Notes: generated by a model from the letters alone, not told the origin. A stretch of DNA of 64,000 nt from Arachis hypogaea (GCF_003086295.3 NC_092044.1:67957213-68021212), one strand, 5' to 3'. Shown: positions 1 through 11,597, numbered from the stretch's first letter. Numbers and translations: made by a program.

Positions 1-42
1 CATTTGAGGAAAATTCTATACCACACGAAAAGTCGTCTCATA
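1..42 (+). repeat. 3' tip of A 5' LTR
   Basis: The stretch AAATTCTATACCACAC and the following TCTCAT match the last ~35 bp of the 3' LTR at 5813-5847, with a few differences. The primer site follows seven bases later. Confidence 0.8.
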
Positions 43-48
43 AAAAAA

Positions 49-66
49 TGGGGCCATTGCCGGGGA
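49..66 (+). other. Primer binding site, tRNA-Asp type (A)
   Basis: TGGGGCCATTGCCGGGGA matches the complement of the plant tRNA-Asp 3' end (TGGCGCCGTTGCCGGGGA, recalled) at 16 of 18 positions. Confidence 0.75.
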
Positions 67-207
67 GTTGCAATGGTGTTATGTTATTGATTATTGTAGA
101 TATGTGAATAGTGTGAATATGCTCGCTTTTGTTAGCTCTTGCTAGTTTTTAGGGTTTGGTTTTCTCTATCTCTTATTTGATTTTATTTCCATTTTTCTTT
201 TGCTATC

Positions 208-1890
208 ATGAATTCTCACTTTGGCTATGAGTGTGGTTCAAACTATGTTGTAGGAAATGAAAGCTTCAATGAGGATGTGCATCAAGGATTTGGAAATCAA
301 AGGTGGGAGGAGCCCCAAGCTTATGGACAACCTTCTTGGCAATAACCCCCTTCGGACTCTTATGGGTACAATTCAAATCTTGATGCATACCAATCTAATA
401 TATGTGATGACCCTCATTGTGGTTGTCAACCACAATCATCATATGCACATGATCCCCCTCTTCAATATAGCCCTCCACCACACTCACATGCCTCATACCA
501 CCATTCACCTCCATATGATCCTAACCCATACCCACCATACCAACCACCATATGAACCACATATTGAACCACCACCTTTCCAATACCAATACTCCCATGAA
601 CCATAAAGTTCACACACACCACCTCAAGAGTTTCACTAATATGAACCACCTTCCAACTACAATACCTTTCCCTCAAACAATGAACCATCTCTTCCACCAC
701 AACCCTCCGATGAAGCCTTTATGCTAGAATTGAGAGATCTTGAATCTCATATCCTAAGGAAATACGAGGAGGATGAAAAGAAGTTTGCGGAGCTAAGAGC
801 TAAGATGGCTATCATGGTAGAAGCCGTTAGCAACATAGTCTCATCCCGCCTAAGCCTATGCGATCAAGGCACTCCCATTGTTGAATATGGAGAAGCACCC
901 AAGGAGCTTAGTGAGGGAATGGACTTAAAGCTTTAAGGTGGAGAAGAAGAGTTAAAGCAAGAAGTGCAACAATTGGAGAAGGTAGAGATTATTGAACCAA
1001 AGGAAGTAGTGGTTGGAACCTTAGGACATGTTGAGTACATAGGGGAATCACAAAGTGAAGAGCCTTCTTCCATGGAGTTTGAAGTTAATGTTGAGGAGGA
1101 GAGTGCACAACCTCCAAGGCACAATGTGATTGAAGAATGGGAAGAAGTATCCCAAGAAATAGGTCCTCCTATTTATGACGATTCTGAGTCAACATGTGAT
1201 CCTTTTGAGCTTGAAGAACCCTTCCCCACTATACTTGGAATTGATGATGAGGTAGATTTCACTCAACCTCCTATTTATGATTTGAGTGATGGGGAGGAGC
1301 TAGAAGAGGTAGAGTTTGAAGAACCTTGCCAAGTGGTGGAAGCCTCTAGAAGAGGATGGACGGGAGTGGAGCGTGCTTTGTCAAGATCATTGGGAACTCC
1401 TCCACCTAGGTTGTCATCCAATCCTTCATTTGAGTGGGTAAAACTTCTAACTCTTAGCTTTATTATCCCACTTGAATATGGTATTCTTGAAACGGATGGC
1501 CAACTTAGGGCGCTTTGTGGAATTAAGCGTAAGAGGAGGATGTTTAGTGGTTGGCATTGTAAGTCTAGGCTCATTATGGTTGGAAGTTCAAAATTGAAGA
1601 GCATAGATTGGTGTAGTGCTCAAGTAGATGGGTCTAGGAGGATAGTTTGGTGCTTCCATGAGAATTCATCTCTCTTGCCACCTGGAGGAAATCACCATGA
1701 TCAACTCAAGGACGGGTGTGAAAACAAAGTATGGGATCCCGGATCACACAAGGAAGATCAACTTTGGGAGCCTCTGGTTTATGAAGAACTCCATCAAAGC
1801 TTGGAGTTATTAACTTTGAATGATGAAGTACAATGGAAGTCCAAGCATTGGTGGATGTTCAAGGATGGATTCAAGCACAAGCCACATTGA
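208..1890 (+). pseudogene. Unknown retroelement ORF (A/B family), broken
   Basis: The reading frame from ATG 208 (MNSHFGYECG) is interrupted by TAA codons at 343, 604, 637 and 934 but keeps one frame to 1890 (about 560 codons). The N-terminal third is rich in Pro, Tyr, His and Gln (repeats like PPYEP). A short charged, probably coiled-coil stretch follows, then an acidic region. The C-terminal core contains LETDGQLRALCGIKRKR, with a basic run that could be a nuclear localisation signal. The same layout is encoded by B on the other strand (5977-7934), so this is a family protein and not chance. I recognise no catalytic motif and cannot assign a function. It may derive from the C-terminal part of a gag, but there is no CCHC knuckle. 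Confidence 0.7.
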
Positions 1891-1938
1891 TGGAAGCTCC
1901 CCATAAGTCCAACTTAAGGACAATAAACAAAAGTGCTA

Positions 1939-1956
1939 GGTGGGAGACAACCCACC
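1939..1956 (+). other. Hairpin 1 (AGACAA loop), A
   Basis: GGTGGGAGACAACCCACC forms a perfect 6-bp stem around AGACAA, 49 nt after the ORF stop. Equivalent hairpins with different outer pairs occur at 12111, 30366, 36092 and 52422. Confidence 0.7.
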
Positions 1957-2154
1957 ATGGTAAACTCTTTCCCTTTTTCTCTATGTAAATATTGGTAAAA
2001 TAGGTTTAATTCTTTGTTTTGAATTGCTTAGTTGTGTTCAATTTGGAGTTTAGGAGGTTAAATAAGGTTTATTGATGTTTTGGTAGCTGTTTGGAGGTTT
2101 GGAATGCTTGGATTGGTGCAAAAATATAGAAAATTTTTTGAAAAATAGAGCACC

Positions 2155-2436
2155 ATCCACACGCACGCGCACTCCACGCGTATGCGTGCCCAAGCAATTT
2201 TGTCCATCTACGCGCCCGCGCCATGTACGTGTACGTGTAGATTGAATTTTTCCACCCTCCATACATTTTTCCAAGAATTGTGCCTGGAGTGTGCCAACTT
2301 TGTGCCCAAAGGCACGCGTTGCGCGGACGCGCCACTCTCGAAATAAACCACCGATGCGCAAGCGTGCCACATGCGTACGTGCCGCTTCCATTTCATCCAT
2401 CCACGCTTACGCGCACATGATGTGCACGTGTGGATT
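2155..2436 (+). repeat. CGCGT-type palindrome array inside A
   Basis: Closely spaced ACGCGT, GCGTGC, ACGTGTACGTGT and related words in an otherwise A+T-rich element. Similar words fill U3 of the relatives at 9074-9261 and 15905-15985. Confidence 0.7.
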
Positions 2437-3621
2437 GCCCTGTTTCACCCACCTTCTTTCCTTCTCCTCTTTCCATTTCTTTCCTTCTTCTCTCTTCTCT
2501 TCTTTTCTTTCCACCCTCCAATCATCATCCAATACTACCAAACATCATGTAACACCATTTCTTTTAGTTAGTTAGTTAGTTTAATTTTTGTTTTCCATTA
2601 TAAGTGTTGGATCACTAATCTTGTTTACTATTTACTGCTGCTTATTACTGATAGGATGTTAGTTTAACATCATTATGTTATTGCCATTGTTGGATTCCTT
2701 TGTTGAGGTTACAATTTATTACTTGGTTTTGGATTTTCATGTTTAACATTTGTGAATACCAAGTACATGTTACATTGCCTTCATGCATCTTAACTTCTTG
2801 AATTGCTTGTTCTGGCCGCCATGCATTCATCATCCATTGTTAGGCAATTGTACATTATCAATGCATTTTTTTAGGATGCTTGTTCTAATTGATCATCACC
2901 TATTCCATGCATTGAGATTGTAGAGTTGTGAATTTGGATCTAAAGCTTACCTAATGACATATTTTTGAGCTTTTCAAGCTTTGTGGACCATGCTTGCTAT
3001 GTGATTGATTTTCACTTCTATGTCCTTTCTCCTAAGTTTCATAGCATCCATGTGTTTCACCTCTATGTCACTTAGGTGTTGCAACGATTTTAATAAGTTT
3101 CATTGTTTGATGTGTGAGCTCTTTATACCATTTTGTTCACTAAGTCTACTTACACATCAATCAATGTCCATTCATTATCCAATTTCACAATTGCTTGATT
3201 TTTTCTTGAATGCTTTTATGCTTCTTCACTACCTGTTTGGTTCCCTTAACCTATAAGTCTTTTAAAGTATCTCAAGCACACTAGAATGAGTGAAGTGCAT
3301 GTTTTGTTTTGTGTAATTGTGACATAACTTTTTATACTAGTGTGTGTGTGTTCTAAACCGTGCACAATTTAGAACCCACACACCTATTTTTTATCAATGT
3401 CACACTAATCCACTCACTCCATTCTAGTGGTTCTTACCTCATCCCAATAATGTACGCTTCCTAGCTTTTGTATTTTCTCATCTTACGGTGTTTATTTTCT
3501 TTTTCATGATTGATGCACCATAAAAAATGGAAGCAAAAGGAAGTACACGCAGCAACTGGTTGACCTACCAGCTGAAGGTAGCAACTAGGAGAGCCGCCGT
3601 GCCCCCTTGCTCATCTTTGGA

Positions 3622-3659
3622 TGCACTGAGGACGGTGCAAACTTTTAAGTGTGGGGAGG
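3622..3659 (+). other. Hairpin 2 with TTTTAAGTGTGGGGAGG tract (internal), A
   Basis: Stem TGCAC/GTGCA with loop TGAGGACG, followed by AACTTTTAAGTGTGGGGAGG. The same hairpin-plus-tract design recurs immediately before the 3' LTR at 5064-5100. Confidence 0.65.
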
Positions 3660-5063
3660 TCGTCCGACCACTCGGCGTCTTTTGAATAACAAGTTTCTAA
3701 TCCCAACACTTTTGCATTTCATGTTAGGATTTTTAGTTACATTTTCTTAATTTGCATATGTATATATTGAGCTTAGTCAAAATCATGATATTTTCCAAGG
3801 ATTTTATCTATAGGGCACCCCAATTGATTGAAAAAAAAATTTCTTAGAACTTGCTTGAAGTATATACTTTGTGGATCATGTTGTGAGCTAAGAACACAAG
3901 CATGTGAGATTTGAGTCTAATTGTGTGGTTACATCATATAACCACCTATTTTCATTCTTGTGTGCATTATTCTCTTCCTATGATTGTAATCTTTGATTTG
4001 GTTGATTCTTTATGTCCATTACTTTGTGTATACACGCATTTATATGATTGAGGCCATTGTTTCAAATAGCTCACTTACCCATATAGCCTACCTTTTTTCT
4101 TCTATTGTTAGCCAATTTTGAGCCTATGCTTAACCTACTTATTCTTAATTGTAGCACATTACAAGCCTAAGTGAAAAACAATAAATGTCCTTAATTTGGA
4201 TCTTTGATTAGCTTAGGCTAGTGAGAGTGTTCATTATTTGATTTTGGGAGAGTTGGGAATATTGGGTAGAGATAAAAGTGTGTTTATGTTTTTTATTGAA
4301 AAATCTTGGGAATTGGGTACATACTCATGTATTAATCAAATGTAAAACCATATGCATTGGTACTTGTATATATACTTTATGGAAAAAAAAAACAACAAAA
4401 AGAAAAAGAAAATATATAGAAAAAAATTGCAATAAAAAGGGGACAAAATGCCCCAAAATGAAGTTCAATAATAATCAATGCATATGGGTGGTGATCAAAA
4501 AGAGAATGCATGAGTGTGTAAAAAAGTGAAGAATGGGTAGTTAGGTTTGTTTAGAATTGTATAGGTTGTCATAGGCTAGGTGGGAAGTTTAAGTTAATCA
4601 AAGATTCAAATTTTAAGCTCATTTGACCATATACACCCTACCTTGACCCTAGCCCCATTACAACCTATGGGAAAGTCCTCATGATATTTGTATGCATGCA
4701 TAAAGTAATTGTTGATTGTTAGATGAAAAACAAATCTTGGAAAGTATGATTAGGGGAGAATTGAGTGAACCAACCCCATACACTTGAGTGACTAGAGCGG
4801 ATACACATCCGGTGAGGGTTCGATTACTCAATTACATGTTTCCACCCATGATCATCTTTTCTTGCAAGTTTGTTAAATCTTTTAATAACTCAATTCAATT
4901 GTGGTTTGCTTTGATTGCTATTGCCTTAGCACTTGTGCTTGCATGTGTATTCCTGGAAGATTGATTTAATTTGACTAAGCCATTGCATTCATGTAGATAT
5001 ATTGCATTTAGTTAGTAGTTTGCATTGAATAAATGTGATACCCTTTGCTTCTTTCTTGATTTT

Positions 5064-5100
5064 AGCATGAAGACATGCTTAGTTTAAGTGTGGGGAGATT
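5064..5100 (+). other. Hairpin plus polypurine tract before A 3' LTR
   Basis: AGCATG-AAGA-CATGCT (perfect 6-bp stem) is followed by TTTAAGTGTGGGGAGATT directly abutting the LTR at 5101. GTGGGGAGA is a credible polypurine tract for plus-strand priming. Confidence 0.75.
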
Positions 5101-5847
5101 TGATAAACCCCGATTTCGTGGTTTATTTTGTGCTTATTTTGAGGGATTTATTCACCTTTTCCCATATTTATTCAATGAAATAGCATGGTTTCGTAATTCT
5201 CCTTTGAATTGTGCTTGAATGTAAAAACATGCTTTTAGGCCTTAAATCGGTAATTTTAATTCATTTTAATCCCTCTTCTCTCTAGAATTAGGTTAGGTTA
5301 ATTTCCATCTTAGATCTAGGTTTAATTACATGTTTTTATCTTGTTTCTTTTATGATTTCTTACTTCTACTCCTTCATTCTCATGATTTGTAATGTTAATT
5401 TCCCTTTTTGCTCTCTTTTATGTTCATGAACCCATGTTGGATTTGATTTACTTTTAATGCAATTTAATGTTTGTTGTTCTTTTATTGTTGATTTGAATTG
5501 TGGATTTACTTTTCTTGCAATTGGAAGTTGGTAGATTTTATATTCTTTCTCATTTACCATGCTTTCCATTTGTACCCACCAAGTGTTTGACAAATTTCTT
5601 GGTTGGACCTTAGAGTAGATTTTGAGCATTCTTGGCTTGGAAAGAGTGATTGGGCAATCTTGAGTCATGAAAACCCAACGTATGTTGGTGATCTAGAGTT
5701 GTTAGCTAGTACTGTTTCCATTGACGCTAATCTTATTGGGGTTTGTACTTGTGACAACTCAATATTTTTGCATGTGAGGACTCTTTGTTGGTGTAGAACT
5801 ATACTTACAATGAGAAAATTCTATACCACACAAAGGTTCTCTCATCA
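5101..5847 (+). repeat. A 3' LTR, internally deleted
   Basis: Starts TGATAAACCCCGATTTCGTG and ends CTCATCA. It is 747 bp, against 1602 bp for the same-family solo LTR at 14665-16266. Alignment by eye shows it lacks the ~400-bp segment with the CGCG array, and its 3' part diverges after GACGCTAATCTT. Confidence 0.8.
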
Positions 5848-5976
5848 CTCCTACCTAGCACTTTTAGTTAAAGTCCTTAAGTTGGACATTTGGTGAGCTC
5901 CCTATTATGGTGGCTTATGCTTGTACTGATCCAGGAATCTCCACCAGTGTTTGGAATGCCAGCATCCTCTGGGGTT

Positions 5977-7934
5977 CTAAACAAGGAATGTAAAACCTTT
6001 GAGCAGTTTCAAACAGGTTTCCAGGCTCCCGGGGTGTTGAATGTCAGAATGGATTCCAGGATCCCAAGCTCTACTTTTACACCCATGTTTGTCTTGCTCT
6101 GCATTTTTCCAGTCGGGTAGTAAGTAATCTGAATTCTCACTAAAGCGGCCAAACAACTTCCTAGACCCATTCAGTTGAGCTTTATACCAACCCTTACATT
6201 TAAACCTTGAGCACACAACCATGTTGAACCTCGCTTGACAACTTCTACCACTGACCATCTCCCTCTTACGCTTAATGCCACAAAGGGCTCTAAGCTGACC
6301 ATCTGTCTCCAGTAGCCCATATTCAAGTGGAATTAGAAAGCTAAGGGATACGAATTTTGCCCACTTGAATGTTGTGAAGGATGATGGCAACTTAGGGGGA
6401 GGGGTTTCTAATGAACTCGCAAGCACCACTCCCTTGTGCTCTTCTTTGACCTCTTCTACCTCTTTGCAAGCTTCTTCAATTTCAACCTCTTCCTCTTGGT
6501 AGCTTTCTTCTGATTCAATTTCTTCTTCATTATTCACCAAGGGAATGGGAGGTTGTGCTTCTTCTTCTTTAATCTCCATGTCAAGTCCAATGGGATAGGG
6601 TTCAAATGTAGATAAGAATTCATTAATGATTGAATCCATCTCTTGATCATCCCCTTCAAAGTCCTCAACCATGAGATGCCTTAGAGGTTGTACACCCTCC
6701 TCAACATCAATTTCAAACATCTTTGAAGGAGGCTCTATGAATGGACTTTCCAATGGAGGTTCAGCATCTCCTAAGTCTTTAACCACTTCCTCTTCTTCAA
6801 TAATTCCGGCTTCCTCCACTTGTTCCAGTACAAATTCATGCTTCTTACTATTCACCGGAGTTTCTAATATCTCCTTCATGCTACGTTCTTCATTATATTG
6901 TCCACATGAAGCCATGGGGGTTCTTTGAGTGTCCGAACGTCGAGAAGGTAATCGACTTATCGCTTGATCCAGGTGTTTAAATATGAAATTGTATTCCTCT
7001 TTTTGATGGCCTCTTTTCTATGATAACTCCATTCAACTATTCTTTTATCTTCGAGGGTCTCTCCTATCTCCATATTTTGGGCATTCTCTCGCTCTAAGAC
7101 AAAATCAGACTCCTCCTTGATGTCTTCCTTCACTGATTCTTCAACCACTCCTTCGACTTCAAGGGTCTTAACTACCTTCACCTTTAAGGCCTCCTCTAGC
7201 TCCTTATGAAGTATGGATTCGCGAAGATGATCCCTTCTCTCTTGTTTCATGTCAATAGCATCATTGGGATCATGTTTCTCTTGGATTGATGGATGTGGGT
7301 GCTCTTCCATGGATGGTGGTGATGGAATGGAGAGATCATTCTGTGGTTAAAAAAGAAGTGCACTAGAGCTTGAAGGTTGATTGTTGAAGGTATTTGGTGG
7401 TCCAATTTGGGTGGCAAGAGCTTGTATCGTAGAGTTTAGATCGGTGAATGCTCTCTCCATGGAGGTTTGGGGTAGGTAGGAGGGTTCATTTGTTGGCAGA
7501 AAGGGTTCATGGTAGGAAGGTGGTTCATCTTGATAATGATAAGGAGATGGTGTATATTGAGGTGGTGGTTCTGTGTATGGTTCATTTGGTGGTTGGTGTG
7601 GTGGATAAAGGTTAGGGTCATATGGGGGTGTTTGGTGGAAAGGGGCTTGTGAGTGTGGTGGTTCAAAGTTATGTTGTGAGGATGGTCTTTGAGCATACGG
7701 TGGGGCTTGTTGGTAGTTACTAGGTGGTCCACCATATCTATCAGCTTGGTATGCATTGTAGAATGGTCTTTGTCTGTGATATCTAGGAGGGTGTTGTTGC
7801 CTAAAGGGTTGATCAGATCCTCTTGGCTCCGTCCATCTTTGACTGCTTTGACCTTGATGTATATTCCTGTTATAGCTTCATCTTCCTGCAACATAGTTGT
7901 AACCAGACTCATAGCCAAAGGGGTGAGAATTCAT
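5977..7934 (-). pseudogene. Unknown retroelement ORF (A/B family), second copy
   Basis: Starts at ATG 7934 (MNSHPFGYESGYNYVAG), with an early TGA about 15 codons in and another stop near 7350. It shifts frame between 6957 and 6915 and ends at 5977. Order: Gln/Pro/Tyr-rich N-terminus, charged coiled-coil-like stretch, long Glu-rich acidic segment, then a core with LETDGQLRALCGIKRKR identical to A over those 17 residues. Outside the core and N-terminus the two copies differ a lot, which suggests the core is the constrained part. No known domain recognised. Confidence 0.7.
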
Positions 7935-8093
7935 AGTAGTGAGAGAAAATAAAAACAAAAACTAACAAAAAGAAAATATTTTGAAAAAGATATAATTTTT
8001 GAAAAGGATAAGATAAGATAAAAATTTTTAAAATCTGAAATTTTTTTTTTGAAAAATATTTACAATAACTAATAATAAGGCACATGTTTGCAA
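7935..8093 (-). other. Short A-rich leader of B
   Basis: Between primer site and ORF; low-complexity TTTTTCAAAA-type sequence on the element strand, like the longer leaders of J, M and E. Confidence 0.6.
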
Positions 8094-8111
8094 TTCCCGG
8101 CAACGGCGCCA
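8094..8111 (-). other. Primer binding site, tRNA-Asp type (B)
   Basis: On the minus strand TGGCGCCGTTGCCGGGAA, 17 of 18 to the tRNA-Asp complement, three bases after the LTR end. Confidence 0.85.
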
Positions 8112-8114
8112 TTT

Positions 8115-9562
8115 TGAAGAGAGAACTTTTGGGTGGTCTAGAATTCAGAATAAATTCTTGTTGCAAGTATAGCTTCTAAACCAACAAGAGTCCTTTCTTA
8201 CAAATGTTTTGGTTGTCACAAGTAACAAACCCAATAAAAATAATTAACCAAAGTATTCAAACCCCGGGTCGTCTTCTCAAGGAATTGCAGGGAAGTATGA
8301 TTTATTATTGGTTATGGAAAAGTATATTTTGGGGTTTTGAAAAGGGTTGAACAAGTAATGTAACATAACAAGTCGTTAAAATAATAACTTATAAAGCTTT
8401 TGGCAAGGTATGAGAACTGGAGGTCCTATCCTGGTTATCCTTATCAATTGTGATGAGAATTGGATTTTTCTCCCACTAAGTCAACTTCTAACTATGAAGG
8501 TAAGTCAAGTGGATGAATAAATTTTGATTCCTCAGGTCCTAGTCTTTCCCTGGGAAAGGCTAGAGTTATTGGAACTCGAATTAATTCTTGAAGAATTCCA
8601 ATTTTTACTCAACAATGAGTTTGATAACTCAAGATTTACCAATTAATCAACCAAAGCCAAAAGGGAAGAAAATCTACTCGAATGAAAATAAATTGGATAA
8701 AGCTAAAGCATCCATAAGATATAAGTCTGAAATACCTCAATTTATATTAAATAAAGAAAATCCTAACATGAATGGCTCATAAGCCAAATAGCCAACATAT
8801 GTAATACAAGCATTAAAGTATCTGAAAATAAAAGAGAAATATAAAGTAAAAGGAATATTGAACCTAATGAAGAGTTGAAATCCTGAATCTTTTAATTGAT
8901 GTCCTGAGTCTCTGCATGTGAAATTCTAAATCCTTTATATTATGATCTGATATGAATTGATGTCTTGAGTCTCTGCATGTTCCCGGACTTTAATCTGTGT
9001 TTCTAGACTGAAAATAGGGTTGAAATGCGGCCCAGAATCTGTGTCAGCGACTTCTGTAATTCTGCAGATCGTGCTCGTCACGCGTCCGCGTCATCCACGC
9101 ATTCGCGTCACTTAGCATTTCTGGTACGACGCGTGCACGTCATCCACGCTTTCGCGTCATTTGTGCAGCTTCCAATCCGCACGGTCGCGTCAGGCACGCG
9201 AGCGCATCACGGTAATTCCTTCTATTTCGCGTGGTCGCGTGAGCCCTGCGACCGCGTGACTTCTCGCTGGTCATCTCCTCAATTCCTTGTGTTCCTTCCA
9301 TTTTTGCATGCTTCCTCTTCATTCCTTACGCCATTCCTGCCCTATGAAGCCTGAAACACTTAACATACAGATCACGGCATCGAATGGTATGAAGGAAGAT
9401 AAAAATATACAACTAAAAGGTCCTTTGGAAGCAAGTTTTTAATTATAGGATATTTTTAGGAAGGAATTGTAAATACATGCAAATCATATGAATAAGTGGG
9501 TGAAAAGCTTGATAAAACCACTCAATAAAACACAATATAAACCATAAAATAGTGGTTTATCA
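8115..9562 (-). repeat. B 5' LTR
   Basis: 1448 bp, TGATAAACC...TCTTCA on the minus strand, followed by the primer site. It shares its start with A's LTR but is otherwise diverged. A TATA-like stretch lies near 8934-8943 and the CGCGT array just upstream of it. Confidence 0.85.
9074..9261 (-). repeat. CGCGT-type array in B LTR U3
   Basis: Runs of CACGCGT, CGCGTCA and GCGTGCACG at short intervals. It lies about 130 bp upstream of the TATA-like sequence in element orientation. Confidence 0.7.
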
Positions 9563-10391
9563 GCATCCATATGAACTCAGAATTCAGATAGTGTTATTGA
9601 TTCTCCTAGTTTAGTATGTTGATTCTTGAACACAGCTACTTTATGAGTCTTGGCCGTGGCCATAAGCACTTTGTCTTCCAGTATTACAACCGGATACATA
9701 AATGCCACTGACACATAACTGGGTGAACCTTTTCAAATTGTGACTCAGCTTTGCTAAAGTCCCCAGTTATAGGTGTCCAGAGTTCTTAAGCACACTCTTT
9801 TGGATCACGACTTTAACCACTCAATCTCAAGCTTTTCACTTGGACCTGCATGCCACAAGCACATGGTTAGGGATAGCTGGGTTCAGCTGCTTAGGCCAGG
9901 ATTTTATTCCTTTAGGCCCTCCTATCCATTGATGCTCAAAGCCTTGGATCCTTTTTACCCTTGCCTTTTGGTTTTAAGGGCTATTGGCTTTTTTTTTCAC
10001 TGCTTTTTTCTTGCTTCAAGAATCAATTTTATGATTTTTAGATTATCAATAATATTTGTCTTTTTCATCATTCTTTCAAGAGCCAATAGTTTTAACATTC
10101 ATAAACAACAAGATAAAAAATATGCATTGTTTAAGCATTCATTCAGAAGACAAAAAGTGTTGCCACCACATATAAATAATTTAAATTTTTCTTATTAAGA
10201 ACTCGAAAAAATTGCCTCCTTATTCTAAAAATATCTGCTATTTTATTCATGTTTAATGATGATGAGAAAAATAGATTATAACTTACTTGGAGATGATAAA
10301 AATAAAAATAAAAATACTAATTACTACTACTCATATGACTCATAAGATAGATTTCTAATAGCAGAAGTTATCACAGAATTAAGATTAGGAC
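9563..10391 (-). other. 3' UTR of E
   Basis: Non-coding. Matches the 3' UTRs of H (27297-28358) and K (37143-38190) in many blocks, for example AACTGGGTGAACC and GGTAAAAAGGATCC on the element strand. Confidence 0.75.
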
Positions 10392-11525
10392 TCAACAACC
10401 TTTATTTTGGGAGATGGATGCTCCTTCAATTTCTGGGTTGTCTAGACCTTCAAGAGAAAGCTTCTGGCGCTTCAGCTCCTGTAGTTCACACCCTTGCTTC
10501 TCCTGTTCCTTAAGCAGTTTACAGATCATAAAATTTTGATTCTGCTGTTCTTCCTTGAGTTGATCCATAGTTTCTTGTAGCTTGGTGACAGATGCTTCTA
10601 GGCGGGTCCAGTAGTCAATTTGAGGGATTTCTGGGAGGAACTCCTGCGTCCTCCTTTTGATAGAGTTTTCTTGTACTTGTTGTCCCTCTATTGACTTCTT
10701 GGTGATTGGATGTTCGACTGGGATGAACTCATCTACTCCCGTATTCACCCCAGCCTCTTTACATAGCAGAGAAATCAAATTTGGGTAAGCCAATTTGGCG
10801 TCCTTGGAGTTTTTATTTGCAATTGTGTAGAGCTCACAAGAAATCAGTTGATGAACTTCCACTTCGTTTCCTTGCATAATGCAATGGATCATCACTGCTC
10901 TCTTGATAGTGACTTCGGAGCGGTTGCTGGTAGGCAGTATGGAATGCCCAATGAAATCCAGCCAGCCCCTAGCAATTGGTTTGAGATCCCCTCTCTTGAG
11001 TTGATTTGGAACACCTTTTGTGCTGGTTGTCCACTTGGTTTTAAGGATGCATATGTCCTCTAGAATTTGGTCCAAGCACTTATCATTACACACCATTTTC
11101 CTATTAAAGGATTCTTGATCATCTTGTAGTTGAGGCAGCTTGAAGTCCTTTCTTATTTTGTCAAGGTGGAAGTAAATCATCTTCCCTCTGACCATGGTTC
11201 GAAAGGTATAGAAAGCTGTTCCAGTCATTCTCTGCCTCTCTGTTTGCCACAGATTTGAGTAGAATTCCTGAACCATGTTTCTACCCACTTTTGTCTCAGG
11301 ATTAGCTAGGATTTCCCAGCCTCTGTTTCGAATTTGCTCTTGGATCTCCGGATATTCGTCTTCTTTTAGATCGAATTTTACTTCCGGGATCACTGACCTT
11401 AGACCCATTATTTTATGGTAATGGTCCGAATATTCCTTAGTTAAGAACCTCTCTTGGTTCCAAATTGGTCTTGGATTATTCTCTTTCTTGCCTCTTGAAG
11501 TGGTTTATTTTCCCTTAGGATCCAT
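10392..11525 (-). pseudogene. Athila-type 3' ORF (putative plant transposon protein domain)
   Basis: ATG 11525 (MDPKGK) is followed by a TAA at codon 7. From there one open frame runs 338 residues from MGLRSVIPEV to 10392, so this is the best preserved copy here. It contains YPEIQEQIRNRGWEIL, then GWLDFIGHSILPTSNRSEVT, and a C-terminal coiled coil (KLQETMDQLKEEQQNQ). The family is known from Athila-class elements downstream of pol, sometimes called env-like. I see no signal peptide or membrane segment, so an envelope role is not supported. The family name is recalled (it may be Pfam Transposase_32). Homologues: 28359-29527, 36706-37142, 50046-51600, 58638-59707. Confidence 0.75.
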
Positions 11526-11579
11526 GATCTTAGTGAGTCTTAGCTCAGTGATCACGTAAAACACACCAAACTTAGAGGT

Positions 11580-11597
11580 TTGCTTGTCCTCAAGCAA
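11580..11597 (-). other. Hairpin 2 upstream of E 3' ORF
   Basis: On the minus strand TTGCTTGAGGACAAGCAA: perfect 7-bp stem, loop AGGA, followed by ACCTCTAAGTTTGGTGTG. It ends 54 nt before the ATG. H and K have the same hairpin at 56 and 55 nt. Confidence 0.75.

Larger units (their letters stand above)
1957..5063 (+). other. Non-coding 3' region of A
   Basis: No credible gene. It contains the CG-rich array (2155-2436), TTAG repeats near 2568-2583, a hairpin/TTTAAGT module at 3622-3659, and A+T-rich unique-looking sequence. It occupies the place where related elements carry a 3' ORF. Confidence 0.7.
1..5847 (+). mobile_element. Element A: non-autonomous LTR retroelement
   Basis: It runs from the last ~42 bp of a 5' LTR through a tRNA-Asp-type primer site, a broken unknown ORF and 3.2 kb of non-coding sequence to a 3' LTR opening TGATAAACC. 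No gag, RT or integrase is visible, so it would need enzymes in trans. The downstream neighbour B has the same ORF on the other strand and is cut at 5848, so A appears to have inserted into B. The 5' LTR lies mostly outside the window. Confidence 0.85.
5848..9562 (-). mobile_element. Element B: A-related non-autonomous element
   Basis: Read on the minus strand: 5' LTR (9562-8115), tRNA-Asp primer site, broken ORF homologous to A, then an abrupt end at 5848 within the sequence equivalent to A's 1939-1950 hairpin. The rest of its 3' half should lie left of the window, beyond A. Its LTR start (9562) abuts the 3' UTR of E, so B probably inserted there. Confidence 0.8.

Noticed and set aside
257..727. 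His/Asn/Thr-rich ORF of 156 codons
   Set aside because: It is the out-of-frame shadow of the Pro/Tyr/Gln-rich part of the A ORF (frame of 208); the matching shadow in B is 7436-7918.
5366..5668. 100-codon ORF found in two places (also 15332-15634 on the other strand)
   Set aside because: Both lie in copies of the same LTR; the similarity is LTR identity, and neither has a gene context.
9773..10198. 141-codon plus-strand ORF
   Set aside because: Lies antisense in the E 3' UTR; the equivalents at 27874-28146 and 37372-37665 are likewise UTR sequence with T-rich runs that read as hydrophobic residues.
10392..11525. Envelope glycoprotein
   Set aside because: The Athila 3' ORF is sometimes called env-like, but I see no signal peptide, transmembrane segment or fusion-peptide-like stretch.
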